Source: Methyloceanibacter superfactus | GTDB taxonomy: Bacteria; Pseudomonadota; Alphaproteobacteria; Rhizobiales; Methyloligellaceae | Assembly: GCF_001723305.1 (NCBI RefSeq) | Contig: NZ_LPWF01000002.1 | Coordinates: forward strand, 49,783 to 113,782 | DNA: 64,000 nucleotides | Direction: 5' to 3' | Shown: piece by piece, positions 27,649 to 37,910 of the stretch | How the letters are laid out: every line of letters starts with the position of its first letter | Position numbering within the stretch: the stretch's first letter is position 1 | Position numbers and translations under genes: made by a program | Notes under the pieces: generated by a model | The model's input: only the letters and a program-made list of their open reading frames with translations | What the model was told of the DNA's origin: nothing | Databases searched by the model: none

Positions 27649-29622
27649 GTGCGCCGCGTGACCCAGCCCTCCGACCCCAAATCCCACCGCGCACTCGATC
27701 TGGCGCAGGCCGCCCTGTCTCGCCCAGGCGCACCGCCTGCTCTGCCGGACCGCCTGCTCGTGGTCGATGTGGAACGGCAGACCGCCACATGGCTCGATGC
27801 CGGGCGCGCCGTTGCCGCATGGCCGGTGTCGACCGCCCGCAACGGCATCGGCGGCGAGGAGAACTCGTTCAAGACGCCGCCCGGCTGGCACCGCATCCAC
27901 GCGCTGATCGGCGCGGACGCCGCGCCCGGGACCGTGTTCGTGTCCCGCGAGCCGACCGGCGAGACCTGGACCGGCGGCGCGTCTGGGGACATATGTGGCG
28001 ATGATCTCATCCTGACGCGCATTCTCACGCTCGAAGGGCTCGAGGACGGCATAAATCGCGGACCCGGTTACGACTCGCTCGAACGCTACATCTATCTTCA
28101 CGGCACCAATCACGAGGATCTGCTCGGACGGCCGATGTCGTGCGGCTGTGTGCGTCTTGCGAACACCGATATCCGCGCGCTGTTCGACGCCACCCACGAA
28201 GGAGACCTCGTGCTCATTGCCTCGACCGAGACCCGCGCCATCCCCGATCCAAAATCCGGCCGCTTCCATTATGCGGGGCTCGGCGGCTCGGGCATGAGCG
28301 CGATCGCCCAGTTCCAGGCGATGACGGGCGGAACGGTGAGCGGCAGCGACCGCGCCTTCGATCACGGCGAGCGCGGTGCCTTGCGCGCGCAATTCGAGGC
28401 GCTGGGCATCGCCGTGCTGCCCCAGGACGGCAGCGGCATCGGCGAGGATTGCGCGGCGCTCGTGGTGTCGACCGCGGTCGAGGAGCAGGTGCCGGACTAT
28501 GCCGCGGCCAAGGCGAAAGGTGTGCCGATCATCCACCGCTCGGAGATGCTCGCCTATTTTGTGGCCGAGCACCGCTCCATCGCCGTGACGGGGACGAGCG
28601 GCAAGTCGACGGTCACCGGCATGATCTTCGAGATCCTGCGGGGCGCGGGCCGCGACCCGTCCGTCATCACCGGCGGCGACCTGCCGCTCCTGCAAGCCGA
28701 AGGCCTGCCCGGAAACGCCTATGCGGGCGGCTCCGACCTTCTCGTGGTGGAGGCGGACGAGAGCGACGGCTCGCTCGTGCGCTACGCGCCGTCCATCGGC
28801 GTGATCCTCAATCTCCAGCGCGACCATAAGGAGATGGACGAGGTGGCGGCGATGTTCGCGACCTTGCGGGCACGCACGCGCGAGGCGCTGGTCGTCGGCG
28901 ATCAGGAGAATCTCGATCAATTTGCCGGCGGCGCCTTGCGCTTCGGTCTCACGGCGCGCGCCGATGTGCGCGGCGAGGACGTGGAGCTCGGACCGGAGCA
29001 GAGCCGCTTCCGCGTCGCCGATACGGTCTTCACGTTGCCGGTTGCCGGCGAGCACAACGTGGCGAACGCGCTTGCCGCGATCGCCGCCGCGCACGCGGTC
29101 GGCGTACCCTTCGCCGACATGGCGGAACCGCTGACGCGCTTCTCAGGCATCGGGCGGCGTTTTCAAACCATCGGCACCGCGCGCGGCATCGAGGTGGTGG
29201 ACGACTTCGCACATAACGCGGAGAAGATCGCCGCGGCGATCCGGACGGCGAAGCTGCGGGCAAAGCGCGTGCTGGCGATCTATCAGCCACACGGCTACGG
29301 ACCGACGCGGTTCTTGCGCCAGGATTTCATCACCACCTTCGCCCGCGAGCTCGGCGAGGGCGACCGGCTGTGGATGCTCGAAATCTTCTATGCAGGCGGC
29401 ACGGCGACCCGCGACTTCTCGGCGGCGGAGATCGTCAACGAGATCGCGGCGCGCGGCACGCGTGCCGAGTTCGCAACCTCGCGGGACTGGCTCGTCAAGC
29501 GCGTCGCCGAGGAAGCGAGAGACGGCGATCTGGTGTTGGTAATGGGCGCGCGCGATCCGTCGCTCACGGCGTTCGCCCGCTCGATCCTCGCGGCGCTCGA
29601 AGCCGGCGCGGCAGAGGCCTGA
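27649..29622 (+). CDS. YkuD (L,D-transpeptidase/carboxypeptidase-like) domain fused to a MurC-like Mur ligase
   Basis: One uninterrupted 657-residue frame with two enzyme domains. Residues about 35-190 form a YkuD domain with IYLHGTN (148-154) and SCGCVRL (164-170), where Cys replaces the usual His of SHGC. Residues about 205-650 form a Mur ligase of MurC type: YAGLGGSGMSAIAQ, the ATP loop GTSGKST (315-321, Ser in place of the usual His), EADESDGS, GEHNVANALAAIAAAH, VDDFAHNAEKIAAAI and YQPHGYGPTRF. There is no signal peptide, so both domains are probably cytoplasmic. GTG start at 27649 (or 27658). Cytoplasmic YkuD L,D-carboxypeptidases (LdcV type) and Mpl-like ligases act in succession in peptidoglycan recycling, which suggests a combined recycling enzyme; this is inference. 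It converges with an L,D-transpeptidase gene 25 bp away. Confidence 0.88.
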   Translation: MRRVTQPSDPKSHRALDLAQAALSRPGAPPALPDRLLVVDVERQTATWLDAGRAVAAWPVSTARNGIGGEENSFKTPPGWHRIHALIGADAAPGTVFVSREPTGETWTGGASGDICGDDLILTRILTLEGLEDGINRGPGYDSLERYIYLHGTNHEDLLGRPMSCGCVRLANTDIRALFDATHEGDLVLIASTETRAIPDPKSGRFHYAGLGGSGMSAIAQFQAMTGGTVSGSDRAFDHGERGALRAQFEALGIAVLPQDGSGIGEDCAALVVSTAVEEQVPDYAAAKAKGVPIIHRSEMLAYFVAEHRSIAVTGTSGKSTVTGMIFEILRGAGRDPSVITGGDLPLLQAEGLPGNAYAGGSDLLVVEADESDGSLVRYAPSIGVILNLQRDHKEMDEVAAMFATLRARTREALVVGDQENLDQFAGGALRFGLTARADVRGEDVELGPEQSRFRVADTVFTLPVAGEHNVANALAAIAAAHAVGVPFADMAEPLTRFSGIGRRFQTIGTARGIEVVDDFAHNAEKIAAAIRTAKLRAKRVLAIYQPHGYGPTRFLRQDFITTFARELGEGDRLWMLEIFYAGGTATRDFSAAEIVNEIAARGTRAEFATSRDWLVKRVAEEARDGDLVLVMGARDPSLTAFARSILAALEAGAAEA

Positions 29623-29647
29623 GCAGCAAGCGCCGGACTACCTCCCC

Positions 29648-32600
29648 TTAGTTGCCGAACAGTCCCGAGATCAAATCGTCTAAACCGCCCCCGCCACCAC
29701 GGCGCCGCGCCGACCGGTCCTGATCGCCAGACCTCGATTGCTCGACCAATGCCGGCGTCGACGGAACCGGGAACCTCGCCGGATTCTCGAACAGCTTCGC
29801 GGCCATGCGATTGTCGATGCCGTAGATGTCGGCGAACCGGTTGAGCCCGCCATTCTCGTCGATGGTCGCGGTGAAATAGGTCAAATGCACGGGCACCTTG
29901 CGGTTCAGCCCGACCACCGTGCTGGAGTCCTTGGCGACGAGGCGCTGGACTTGCCCATAGGACCAGCCCTTGTCCTCGGCGAGGAGCAAGGCGGCGAAGC
30001 GGTCGGGCTCGTGCACGCGGATGCAGCCATGGCTCAGCGTGCGCACCCGCTCGGAGAACAACTCCGGCTGCACCGTGTCGTGCATGTAGATGGCGTGACG
30101 GTTGGGGAAATTGAACTTGAACTTGCCGAGCACGTTGGTCGGCCCCGGATCCTGGGTGAAGGTGTAGGTGTGAATGTTGACATTCGCCCAGTCGACGCTG
30201 TCGGCATCGACCGGCTCGCCCTTGTAGCTCACGCTCAAGCCAAAGCGCCGCAAGGTGTCCGTCTTGGAGGGACCGAAGATGCCACGCGGCGCCTGGAGCT
30301 TCGGCGCCAGATCCTCCTTCACGATGGTCGGCGGCACGGTCCAGTTCGGATGGACCACGATGTTGCGCATCGGCGCGGAGAAGAACGGGGTGGCGTATTT
30401 GTCCTGACCGACAATGGTCTTCTCCACATAGATCGGCTTGCCGCCCTTCATGACGCGGACGTGAACTCAGGGACATTGTTCCACACGTGGTAGCTGCCGA
30501 GATTGCGCGGGAGCCAGCGCCAGCGCTCCATGTTGATCACGAGCAACTGCACTTCGCCGTCGCTGCGGGGATTCTTTCCATTGGCGGCGGCGCGGGCGCG
30601 CGCCTTCACCAACGCGGCGCGCAGCCGCTTGAACTGCTCGTGCTGGGGATGCAGCGACGTCAGATAGTCGGCCGGCACGGGTGCTGCGGCGATCTCGGTG
30701 AGGAGCGTCTTGGTGCCGCGCTGCTCAGGGTTCTGATCGAACAGCGGGCTGAAGCTCGACGGCGAGCGCGCGCCGCCTTGGGCGTAGCGGGCATATTTCA
30801 GCACGGCCATGGTGAGATCGAGCTCGGCCGCGGCTTGCTCGTCTTCCGTCGACGGGGCAGCATCGGCCTTCGGCACGTCGAAATCGCGGGCATTGAGCCC
30901 CCAATCGTCGGCCTTGCCGATCTCGGCGATGAGCGCCTTCGCCTTGGGCGAGAAGCCGTCATCGGTGATCCACAAAGGCGGCTCCTCGCGGGCGCCATAG
31001 AATGTCTCGAGCCCTTCCAGCGTGGCCGCGTTGAAGCCTTTGCGGAAGCCGGGATCGGCGAGCTTGGCGCGGACGGCGGCAACGACAGGATGGGCCGGCG
31101 GCGGCGGCGGCGGCGCGGCCTCCACGACAACCTCCGGTGAGGCCTCTGCCTCCGAGGCATCCGCCGCCGCATCGGGCGCGGTGTCGTCCGCCGTTTCGGC
31201 GGCCGGCGTCTCTTCGGACGGTGGCTCGTCAGACGCCGCCTCGGCGGTAGGCTCTTCCGCCTCAGCGGCGGGCTCTTCAGCCTCAGCGGCGGGCTCTTCC
31301 GCCTCGCCGGCAGGCTTGGCCGGCGCCGCCTCCTCGCTGTCGGGCTTGGCTTGCGCCTCCGTAGCCTCGTCGTCCGCGTCGGTGGGGGTCTCCTCCACGG
31401 CCGGAATGGCGGGCGCGGGTTCCGGCTCGCTCGGCGGCGTGACGGCCGCCAACTCGATCGGGGCATCGTCGTCCGGTGTCTCGGACTCCGGCGGCGCCGG
31501 CTCCGCTGCAGTCTTGGCCGGCGGCGGCAGGACCTCGAGCACCACCGTCGCGTCATGGGACGGCACCAAGGCCTTGACCGGATTCGCCTCGACTACCTCG
31601 GGCTCCGGCTCGACCGCCTTGGGCTCGGGCTTGTCTTCGGGTTCGGGCTCGTCTTCGGGGTTGGGCGCGGCGGCTTGTTCGGCTTCCGCCGCTTCGGCAG
31701 GCGGCTCGGCCTCCGCCTCGGTGGGCTCGGCCGCGAGACGCGCGGTCTCTTTCGGCGGTGACGGATCGGCCTCGGCCTCCAGGCGCGGAGTCTCTTTTGG
31801 TGGCTCGGTCACGGCGAGCGCCTGGTCCGTCGAATCGTCAGCCGCCTGTTCCGGCGCGGTGGCAGCCACGGCGCCGGTCTCCTCAGGCGCCTCGGCGTCG
31901 CTCGCCGCATTGTCCACGGACTCCGGCGTGTCGGCTTCGGGCTTCGTTGCCTCCGCATCGTCCGCCGGCTCGGACGCCTGCTCGTCGGACGTGGCGGCTT
32001 GCTCCGTCGCGTCGTCGGCAGGCGCCTCTTCGGGCTCGGTCGCGGCGGTCTCGTTCGTCTTGTCGGCCACGTCCGCGTCGTCGCCGGTCTTTGCGGCCGC
32101 CTCATCCTTGGCGGGCGCGTCATCGGATGCGTCGGCGGCATCGGCCGACGGCCCTTCCTCAGCGGGCGGCGTCTCGACGGACGAGGCGGCTTCGGCGTCG
32201 GTGTCGGAGTTCGCGGTCCCCTCCGCATCGCTCGCGGTATCCGCCGGCGCGGTGTCGCCGTCGGCGGCAAGCGCGGCAGTGGTCTCGGGCGGCGTCTCGG
32301 GCGGGCTCGCCGCCCCGGCGGCCGCAACTTGGACCGGCTCTTGGACCGGGATGTCTTCGCCGGCGACCGCCACAGTGGCCACGGCCGTCGCGCCGGCCAT
32401 GCCAGACGCCGCCGCACCGCTCGACGACAGCGGCGATTCCGTGGCGTCGACCTTGATGCTTGCCGTGATGTCGGCCGACACACGTGTCGGATTGCGCTGG
32501 GGAAGGGTTGGCCGGAAGGGGCGCCGGGCCTTGTAGATGCCCTTGGGCTTAGCGCCCACGCCAGGGAGCGCGGGCCGAATCTGCTCGGCCAGCACCGCCC

Positions 32601-32673
32601 CGGAAGGCAGCGCCGCCAGCATCATCGCCATAACCACAGCACGCAGGCCTACAACTGGGGGTCGTCCGCGCAT
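29648..32673 (-). CDS. YcbB-like L,D-transpeptidase with a very long acidic Ala/Pro/Glu linker (one frameshift)
   Basis: About 1,008 residues from ATG 32673. Order: signal peptide (RAVVMAMMLAALPSGAVLAE), a basic stretch, then some 450 residues of Ala, Glu, Pro, Thr and Asp low complexity with repeats such as AEEPAAEAEEPAAEAEEP, then a helical scaffold domain (ATLEGLETFYGAREEPPLW, AKALIAEIGKADDWGLNARD) and LLVINMERWRWLPRN. A frame change near 30455 leads to the YkuD catalytic part: KPIYVEKTIVGQ, NFPNRHAIYMHDT and LSHGCIRVHEPDRFAALLL with the catalytic Cys. It should cross-link peptidoglycan stems in the periplasm; the linker probably spans the periplasm or wall. Confidence 0.88.
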
Positions 32674-33106
32674 CCCCTGGTCCCCTCGATCCCCAAGGGT
32701 AGTGCTTGGGGGTCCCAACAGTCACCCTGAAATCCCTAAGGAAATTCCGGAGCGGGCTGATGTATCGCAAAATCGGGGCGCTTCCAGGGCTTGCGACACG
32801 TTTCGCGACAGGCCGCGGCCCGCGCGACACACCCTCCGCCGGAACAACGAGCGTCAGCGGGGAGTTTTCATCGCAAGGTTGCCCCCATATTAGGCATATG
32901 CGCGGATTTCCCGCAGTCTTACTCGTGCCCAAAATTTGATTGATGCTGTCATCGGTGCAATAACATCACACTTCAGCTCGAATCTATGGCGCTGGAACTG
33001 CGGCGCGGGTCTGCGTGACGCCACACGAAAATCGGCCCCAATCTTGCTCGTATCTTGGTGTTTGCACGCGCGAGTGGCCCGAACAACTCACCAGAGGCTC
33101 TAAAGT
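32674..33106. other. Intergenic region between the divergent L,D-transpeptidase and NAGGN operons
   Basis: 433 bp, visibly richer in A and T than its flanks around 32930-33000. It must hold the promoters of both divergent units. I see no ORF with a credible ribosome site, no RNA gene and no clear operator. The NAGGN genes are osmotically induced in the species where they were studied, so an osmoregulated promoter is likely to lie here. Confidence 0.4.
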
Positions 33107-34882
33107 ATGTGCGGTTTGTGCGGCGAGGTTACTTTCGACGGCTCGCCAGCGTCAGTAGAAGCCATCAGCGCCATGACCTGCTCGATGGCGCCTCGCGGTC
33201 CCGACGCCGAGGGCATCGTCGCCCGCGGCCGCGTCGCCCTCGGCCACCGGCGGCTTCAGATCATCGACCTGTCGGCGCGCGGCCAGCAGCCGATGGTCGA
33301 TTCCGAGCTCGGCCTGACGCTCGCCTTCAACGGCTGCATCTACAATCACAAGGAGCTGCGCGCCGAGCTCGAGGGCCGCGGCTACCGCTTCTTCTCGACC
33401 AGCGACACCGAGGTCATCCTCAAGGCTTGGCATGCTTGGGGGCATGAGGCCCCCAAGCGGTTCAACGGCATGTTCGCCTTCGTGATCCACGAGCGCGACA
33501 CGGGCCGGGTCGCCATGTGCCGCGACCGGCTCGGCATCAAGCCGCTCTATTACACGCAAGACGCTACGCGCCTGCGCTTCGCCTCCACCCTCCCCGCCCT
33601 CGTCGCCGGGGGCGGCGTGGACACCGCGCTCGATCCGGTGGGTCTCGCCCATTACATGACCTTCCACGCGGTGGTGCCGCCGCCGCACACGATCCTACGA
33701 GGCGTGCGCAAGCTGCCGCCGGCGACCTTGCGCATCGTCGAACCGGACGGGCGCATCAAGGACAGCGTCTATTGGGAGCTTCAGTTCGAGCGGTCGAGCG
33801 AGGATCTGACGCTGGATCACGGCGTATGGAAAGACCGCGTCGGCACGGCGCTGCGCAGTGCGGTCGACCGGCGCATGATCGCCGACGTGCCGGTCGGCGT
33901 GCTGCTCTCCGGCGGCGTCGATTCGAGCCTCATCGTCGGACTGCTGGCGGAGGCCGGCCAGAAGCATCTCAAGACCTTTTCCATCGGCTTCGAGGCGGCG
34001 CACGGCGAGGCGGGCGACGAGTTCAAATATTCCGACATCATCGCCGAGCATTTCGACACCGACCACACCAAGATCATGATCCCGACGACGAGCATGCTCA
34101 ACGCGCTACCCGACACGATCGCGGCCATGTCGGAGCCCATGGTGTCCTACGACAATGTCGGCTTCTATCTGCTGTCGCGGGAGGTGGCGAAGCACGTCAA
34201 GGTCGTGCAGAGCGGCCAAGGCGCGACGAGGTGTTCGCCGGCTATCATTGGTATCCCAAGCTCGAGAACTCGAACGATATCCTCACCGACTACAAGGCGC
34301 TGTTCTTCGACCGCGACCGCGGGAAGCTCGGCCGGCATCTGTCGGACACGTGGATGGCCGAGGACGACGAGCCGGCGCGTTTTCGTCGAGGCGCATATCA
34401 CCCGGGCCCGCGCCGAGACGCCGCTCGACCGCGCACTTCGCATCGATACCACGGTGATGCTGGTCGACGATCCGGTGAAGCGGGTCGACAACATGACCAT
34501 GGCCTGGGGGCTCGAGGCCCGCGTGCCGTTTCTCGACCATGAGCTCGTCGAGCTTGCCGCGCGCGTGCCGCCCGAGCTGAAACTGAAGGACGGCGGCAAG
34601 GGCGTACTGAAGGACGTGGCGCGCGACGTCATCCCCTCGGACGTGATCGACCGCCCCAAAGGCTATTTCCCGGTGCCGGCGCTGAAATATATCGACGGGC
34701 CGGTGCTGGAGATGACGCGCGACGCGCTGACCTCGCAAGCCGCACGTGACCGCGCCTTGTTCAAATCGGAGTATCTCGGGGCCCTGTTCGACGATCCGAA
34801 ATCGCACATCACACCGTTGCGCGGATCCGAGCTGTGGCAATGCGCGTTACTGGAACTGTGGCTTCAAGCCCACAACATCTAG
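33107..34882 (+). CDS. asnO: N-acetylglutaminylglutamine amidotransferase (AsnB/AsnO-like, two frame breaks)
   Basis: Asparagine synthetase-type enzyme that amidates N-acetylglutaminylglutamine to the osmolyte NAGGN. Cys2 nucleophile (MCGLCGEVTFDG), glutaminase landmarks PRGPDAEG, HRRLQIIDLS and FNGCIYN, and the ATP-pyrophosphatase loop LLSGGVDSSLIVGLL. The frame slips near 34222 (lost base) and returns near 34381 (extra T in a T run), with DEVFAGYHWYPKLENSNDI between. The rest (RVDNMTMAWGLEARVPFLDH) is normal. About 590 residues. First gene of the operon; ngg follows immediately. Confidence 0.9.
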   Translation: MCGLCGEVTFDGSPASVEAISAMTCSMAPRGPDAEGIVARGRVALGHRRLQIIDLSARGQQPMVDSELGLTLAFNGCIYNHKELRAELEGRGYRFFSTSDTEVILKAWHAWGHEAPKRFNGMFAFVIHERDTGRVAMCRDRLGIKPLYYTQDATRLRFASTLPALVAGGGVDTALDPVGLAHYMTFHAVVPPPHTILRGVRKLPPATLRIVEPDGRIKDSVYWELQFERSSEDLTLDHGVWKDRVGTALRSAVDRRMIADVPVGVLLSGGVDSSLIVGLLAEAGQKHLKTFSIGFEAAHGEAGDEFKYSDIIAEHFDTDHTKIMIPTTSMLNALPDTIAAMSEPMVSYDNVGFYLLSREVAKHVKVVQSGQGATRCSPAIIGIPSSRTRTISSPTTRRCSSTATAGSSAGICRTRGWPRTTSRRVFVEAHITRARAETPLDRALRIDTTVMLVDDPVKRVDNMTMAWGLEARVPFLDHELVELAARVPPELKLKDGGKGVLKDVARDVIPSDVIDRPKGYFPVPALKYIDGPVLEMTRDALTSQAARDRALFKSEYLGALFDDPKSHITPLRGSELWQCALLELWLQAHNI

Positions 34883-34884
34883 GC

Positions 34885-36662
34885 ATGGCAATGAGCATCG
34901 AGAAGCACAAGACGGGGTCGGACGAGGCCGCCGGCCCTGCGCCTCACGTGCTGGCGGCCAAATCGGAGTCTCTCATTCCGGCATGGCGGTCGAGAAGAAG
35001 AACGTGGCGCTCGATTGCGGCTGGGGACGGCTTCTGTTCGGGCAGACCTTCGAGAAAGCGTCCGAGCTGGCGAAATGCATCCGCGCCGAAGGGCCTGGCC
35101 GTCGCGACATCGCCTTTTATATCAGCGACCCGCATGTGGTGCTCGCCGCCGCGCCGCAGGAGCTGTTCCTCGACCCGTCGCACACTTACCGGCTGAACCT
35201 CGCCACCTACAAGCCCGCCAAGGAGGCTCCGCGCGGCTTCTATATCCGGCGCCTGAGCTCGGTGCAGGATGCCGAGGAGGTCAATCGCATCTATGCCTCG
35301 CGCGGCATGGTCACCGTGGCGCCGGACTTCTTCTGGTCACGGCGGGACAGCCGGGCGATCACCTATTTCGTCGCCGAGGACGAAGCCACCGGCGGCATCG
35401 TCGGCACCATCACCGGCGTCGACCATACCGCCGCCTTCGGCGATCGCGAGCACGGCTCCTCGCTGTGGTGCCTGGCGGTCGACCCGCAAGCGACGCTGCC
35501 CGGCATCGGCGTGGCCCTGGTGCAGCGCCTGGCGGAGCATTTTCAGGAGCGCGGCGCGGCCTTTCTCGATCTGTCGGTCATCCACGACAACGAGCAGGCC
35601 ATCGGCCTTTACGAGAAGCTCGGCTTCGTGCGGCTGCCGACCTTCACCATCAAACGCAAGAACGTCATCAACGAGTCTCTGTTCACCGAGGAGCCGTTCG
35701 ACGGCGAGGCCCTCAATCCCTACGCGAAGATCATCATCTCGGAGGCGCGGCGGCGCGGCATCGGCGTCGAGATCATCGACGCGGAGGGCGGCTTCTTCCG
35801 CCTGACCTACGGCGGACGCTCCATCGTATGCCGCGAGAGCCTCACGGCGCTTACCACGGCGATCGCCATGAGCATCTGCGATGACAAGCGCGTGACGCGC
35901 CGGATCGTCAAAGCGGCGAACGTGAACGTGCCGCAGCAGGTCAGCGCCGACGACGAGGAGAAGACTCGCGCCTTCGTCGAGGCGCATGAGTCGGTGGTGG
36001 TGAAGCCGGCACGCGGCGAGCAAGGCAAGGGCGTTGCCGTCGGCCTCAAGGATTGGAGCGAGACCCAGACCGCGATCGAGACGGCGCGCAAGCTCTGCAA
36101 CGAGGTGATCGTCGAGGAGTTCGTCCAGGGCTCCGACCTGCGCATCATCGTCATCGACTATCGCGTCGTGGCCGCCGCCATTCGCAAGCCCGCCGCCGTC
36201 ATCGGCAATGGCCGGTCGACCGTGCGCGACCTGATCGAGCACCAGTCGCGGCGCCGGGCTGCCGCCACGGGGGGCGAGTCGCAAATCCCACTCGATGCCG
36301 AGACCGAGCGCTGCGTGGCCGAGGCGGGCTTCTCGCTCGATGACGTGCCGCCGGCCGACAAATATATGGTCGTTCGCAAGACCGCGAACCTGCATACCGG
36401 GGGCACGATCCACGACGTTACCGGCATTCTCCACCGGACCCTGATCGAGGCCGCCGTGCAGGCCGCCCGGGCAATCGAAATTCCGGTCACCGGAATCGAT
36501 TTCATCGTCAAGACGCCGACGGAGCCGGATTACTGGTTTATCGAGGCGAACGAACGTCCCGGCCTGGCCAATCACGAGCCGCAGCCGACAGCAGAGCGCT
36601 TCGTTGACCTGCTATTTCCCCAGTCAATGCCCGCCGCCGTGCGCGAAGCGCTTCAAATCTAG
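34885..36662 (+). CDS. ngg: N-acetylglutaminylglutamine synthetase (GNAT plus ATP-grasp, one frameshift)
   Basis: Makes N-acetylglutaminylglutamine from glutamine and an acetyl donor. The start is ATG 34885 or 34891 (MSIEKHKTGSD); a lost base near 34970 leads into VEKKNVALDCGWGRLLFGQT. An N-terminal GNAT acetyltransferase (GIVGTITGVDHTAAFGD, LWCLAVDPQATLPGIGVALV) is fused to an ATP-grasp ligase with VVVKPARGEQGKGVAVGL, VIVEEFVQGSDLRIIVID and FIEANERPGL. About 590 residues. Second gene of the NAGGN operon. Confidence 0.91.
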
Positions 36663-36745
36663 CGCGCATCATATTACCCCTCTACTCGGCGCCCCTCGCG
36701 GGAGCGCTTGGCGTGCCTTAATCTCTCCCTCGGGAAGGTCTTCCG

Positions 36746-37901
36746 ATGACCATGTTGCATATCGATCTCGACTATCTGGCCGGCGGCTCGAGGAGCTGCT
36801 CGGGATTCCGAGCCCCACGAGCTACACGGACAATGTCGTGCAGTATTGCGGCGCCGAGCTCGACCGGCTCGGGGTCCCTTTCGAGGTGACCCGGCGCGGC
36901 GCCATACGGGCGATCCTGCGCGGCAAGGAGCGGCGCCCCGCCCGAGCGGTCGCCGCCCACCTCGATACGCTCGGCGCGCAGGTAAAGCAGATCAAGGAGA
37001 ACGGCCGGCTCGCCGTGGTGCCGATCGGGCACTGGAGCGCCCGCTTCGCCGAAGGGGCGCGCTGCACGATCTTTACCGAAGCGGGCAGCTATCGCGGCAC
37101 GATCCTGCCGCTCAAGGCTTCGGGTCACACCTATGGCGACGACGTCGACGATCAGCCTTGCGGCTGGGAGTATGTCGAGATCCGCGTCGATGCCAGGTCG
37201 TCCAATGTCGACGAGGCACGCAAGCTCGGCATCGATGTGGGCGACATCGTCGCAATCGATCCCCAGCCCGAGTTCCTCGACAACGGCTTCATTTGCTCAC
37301 GCCATCTCGATGACAAGGCCGGCGTGGCCGTGATGTTCGCCGCGCTCGAAGCGCTGGTCTCGGCCAAGGAGGAACTGCCCGTCGATGTCTATTTCCTGTT
37401 CACCATCGAGGAAGAGGTGGGCGTCGGGGCGCCAACATTCTGACCGAGGACGTGGCCTCGCTGATCGCCGTCGATAACGGCACGTCGGCGCCGGGCCAAA
37501 ACAGCGCCGAGTTCGGCGTGACCATCTCCATGGCCGACCAGAACGGTCCGTTCGACTACCACCTGACGCGCAAGCTGGTGAAGCTCTGCGTCGAGAACGA
37601 GATCATCCACCAGCGCGACGTGTTCCGCCACTACCGGTCGGACGTGGCCTCGGCGATCGAGGCCGGCCATGACGTGCGCACGGCGCTGATCTGTTTCGGC
37701 ATCGATGCCTCCCACGGCTGGGAGCGCATCCACATTCATGCGCTGCGATCGCTGGCGGAGCTCATCACCGTCTACTTGCTGAGCGACGTGGCCTTCGCCC
37801 GGGACTCGCAGGAGATCGGCACGCTCAAGGACTTTACCCGTCAGCCGACGGAGGAAGCGGACCAGGAGCTGACCTCGGACGTGGAGATCGACGAGGAGTA
37901 G
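36746..37901 (+). CDS. M42-family peptidase of the NAGGN system (two frameshifts)
   Basis: Third gene of the standard NAGGN trio, a di-metal aminopeptidase-like protein whose role in the osmolyte system is not defined. ATG 36746 (MTMLHIDLDYLA); a lost C near 36787 moves to RRLEELLGIPSPTSYTDNV. Metal and catalytic segments are AVAAHLDTLGAQV, SRHLDDKAGVAVM and FTIEEEVGVG. A second loss near 37432 leads to ANILTEDVASLIAVDNGT and the end VEIDEE. About 385 residues. Confidence 0.88.
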
Positions 37902-37910
37902 CCGAACCGC

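Noticed and set aside
31022..32536. Long plus-strand frame of about 500 codons rich in Ser, Ala and Gly
   Set aside because: It is the exact antisense of the Ala/Pro/Glu linker of the L,D-transpeptidase; high GC keeps it open, there is no ribosome site, and the composition is a codon mirror.
35337..36575. 412-codon minus-strand frame
   Set aside because: Antisense of the ngg ATP-grasp domain, which is clearly the coding strand.
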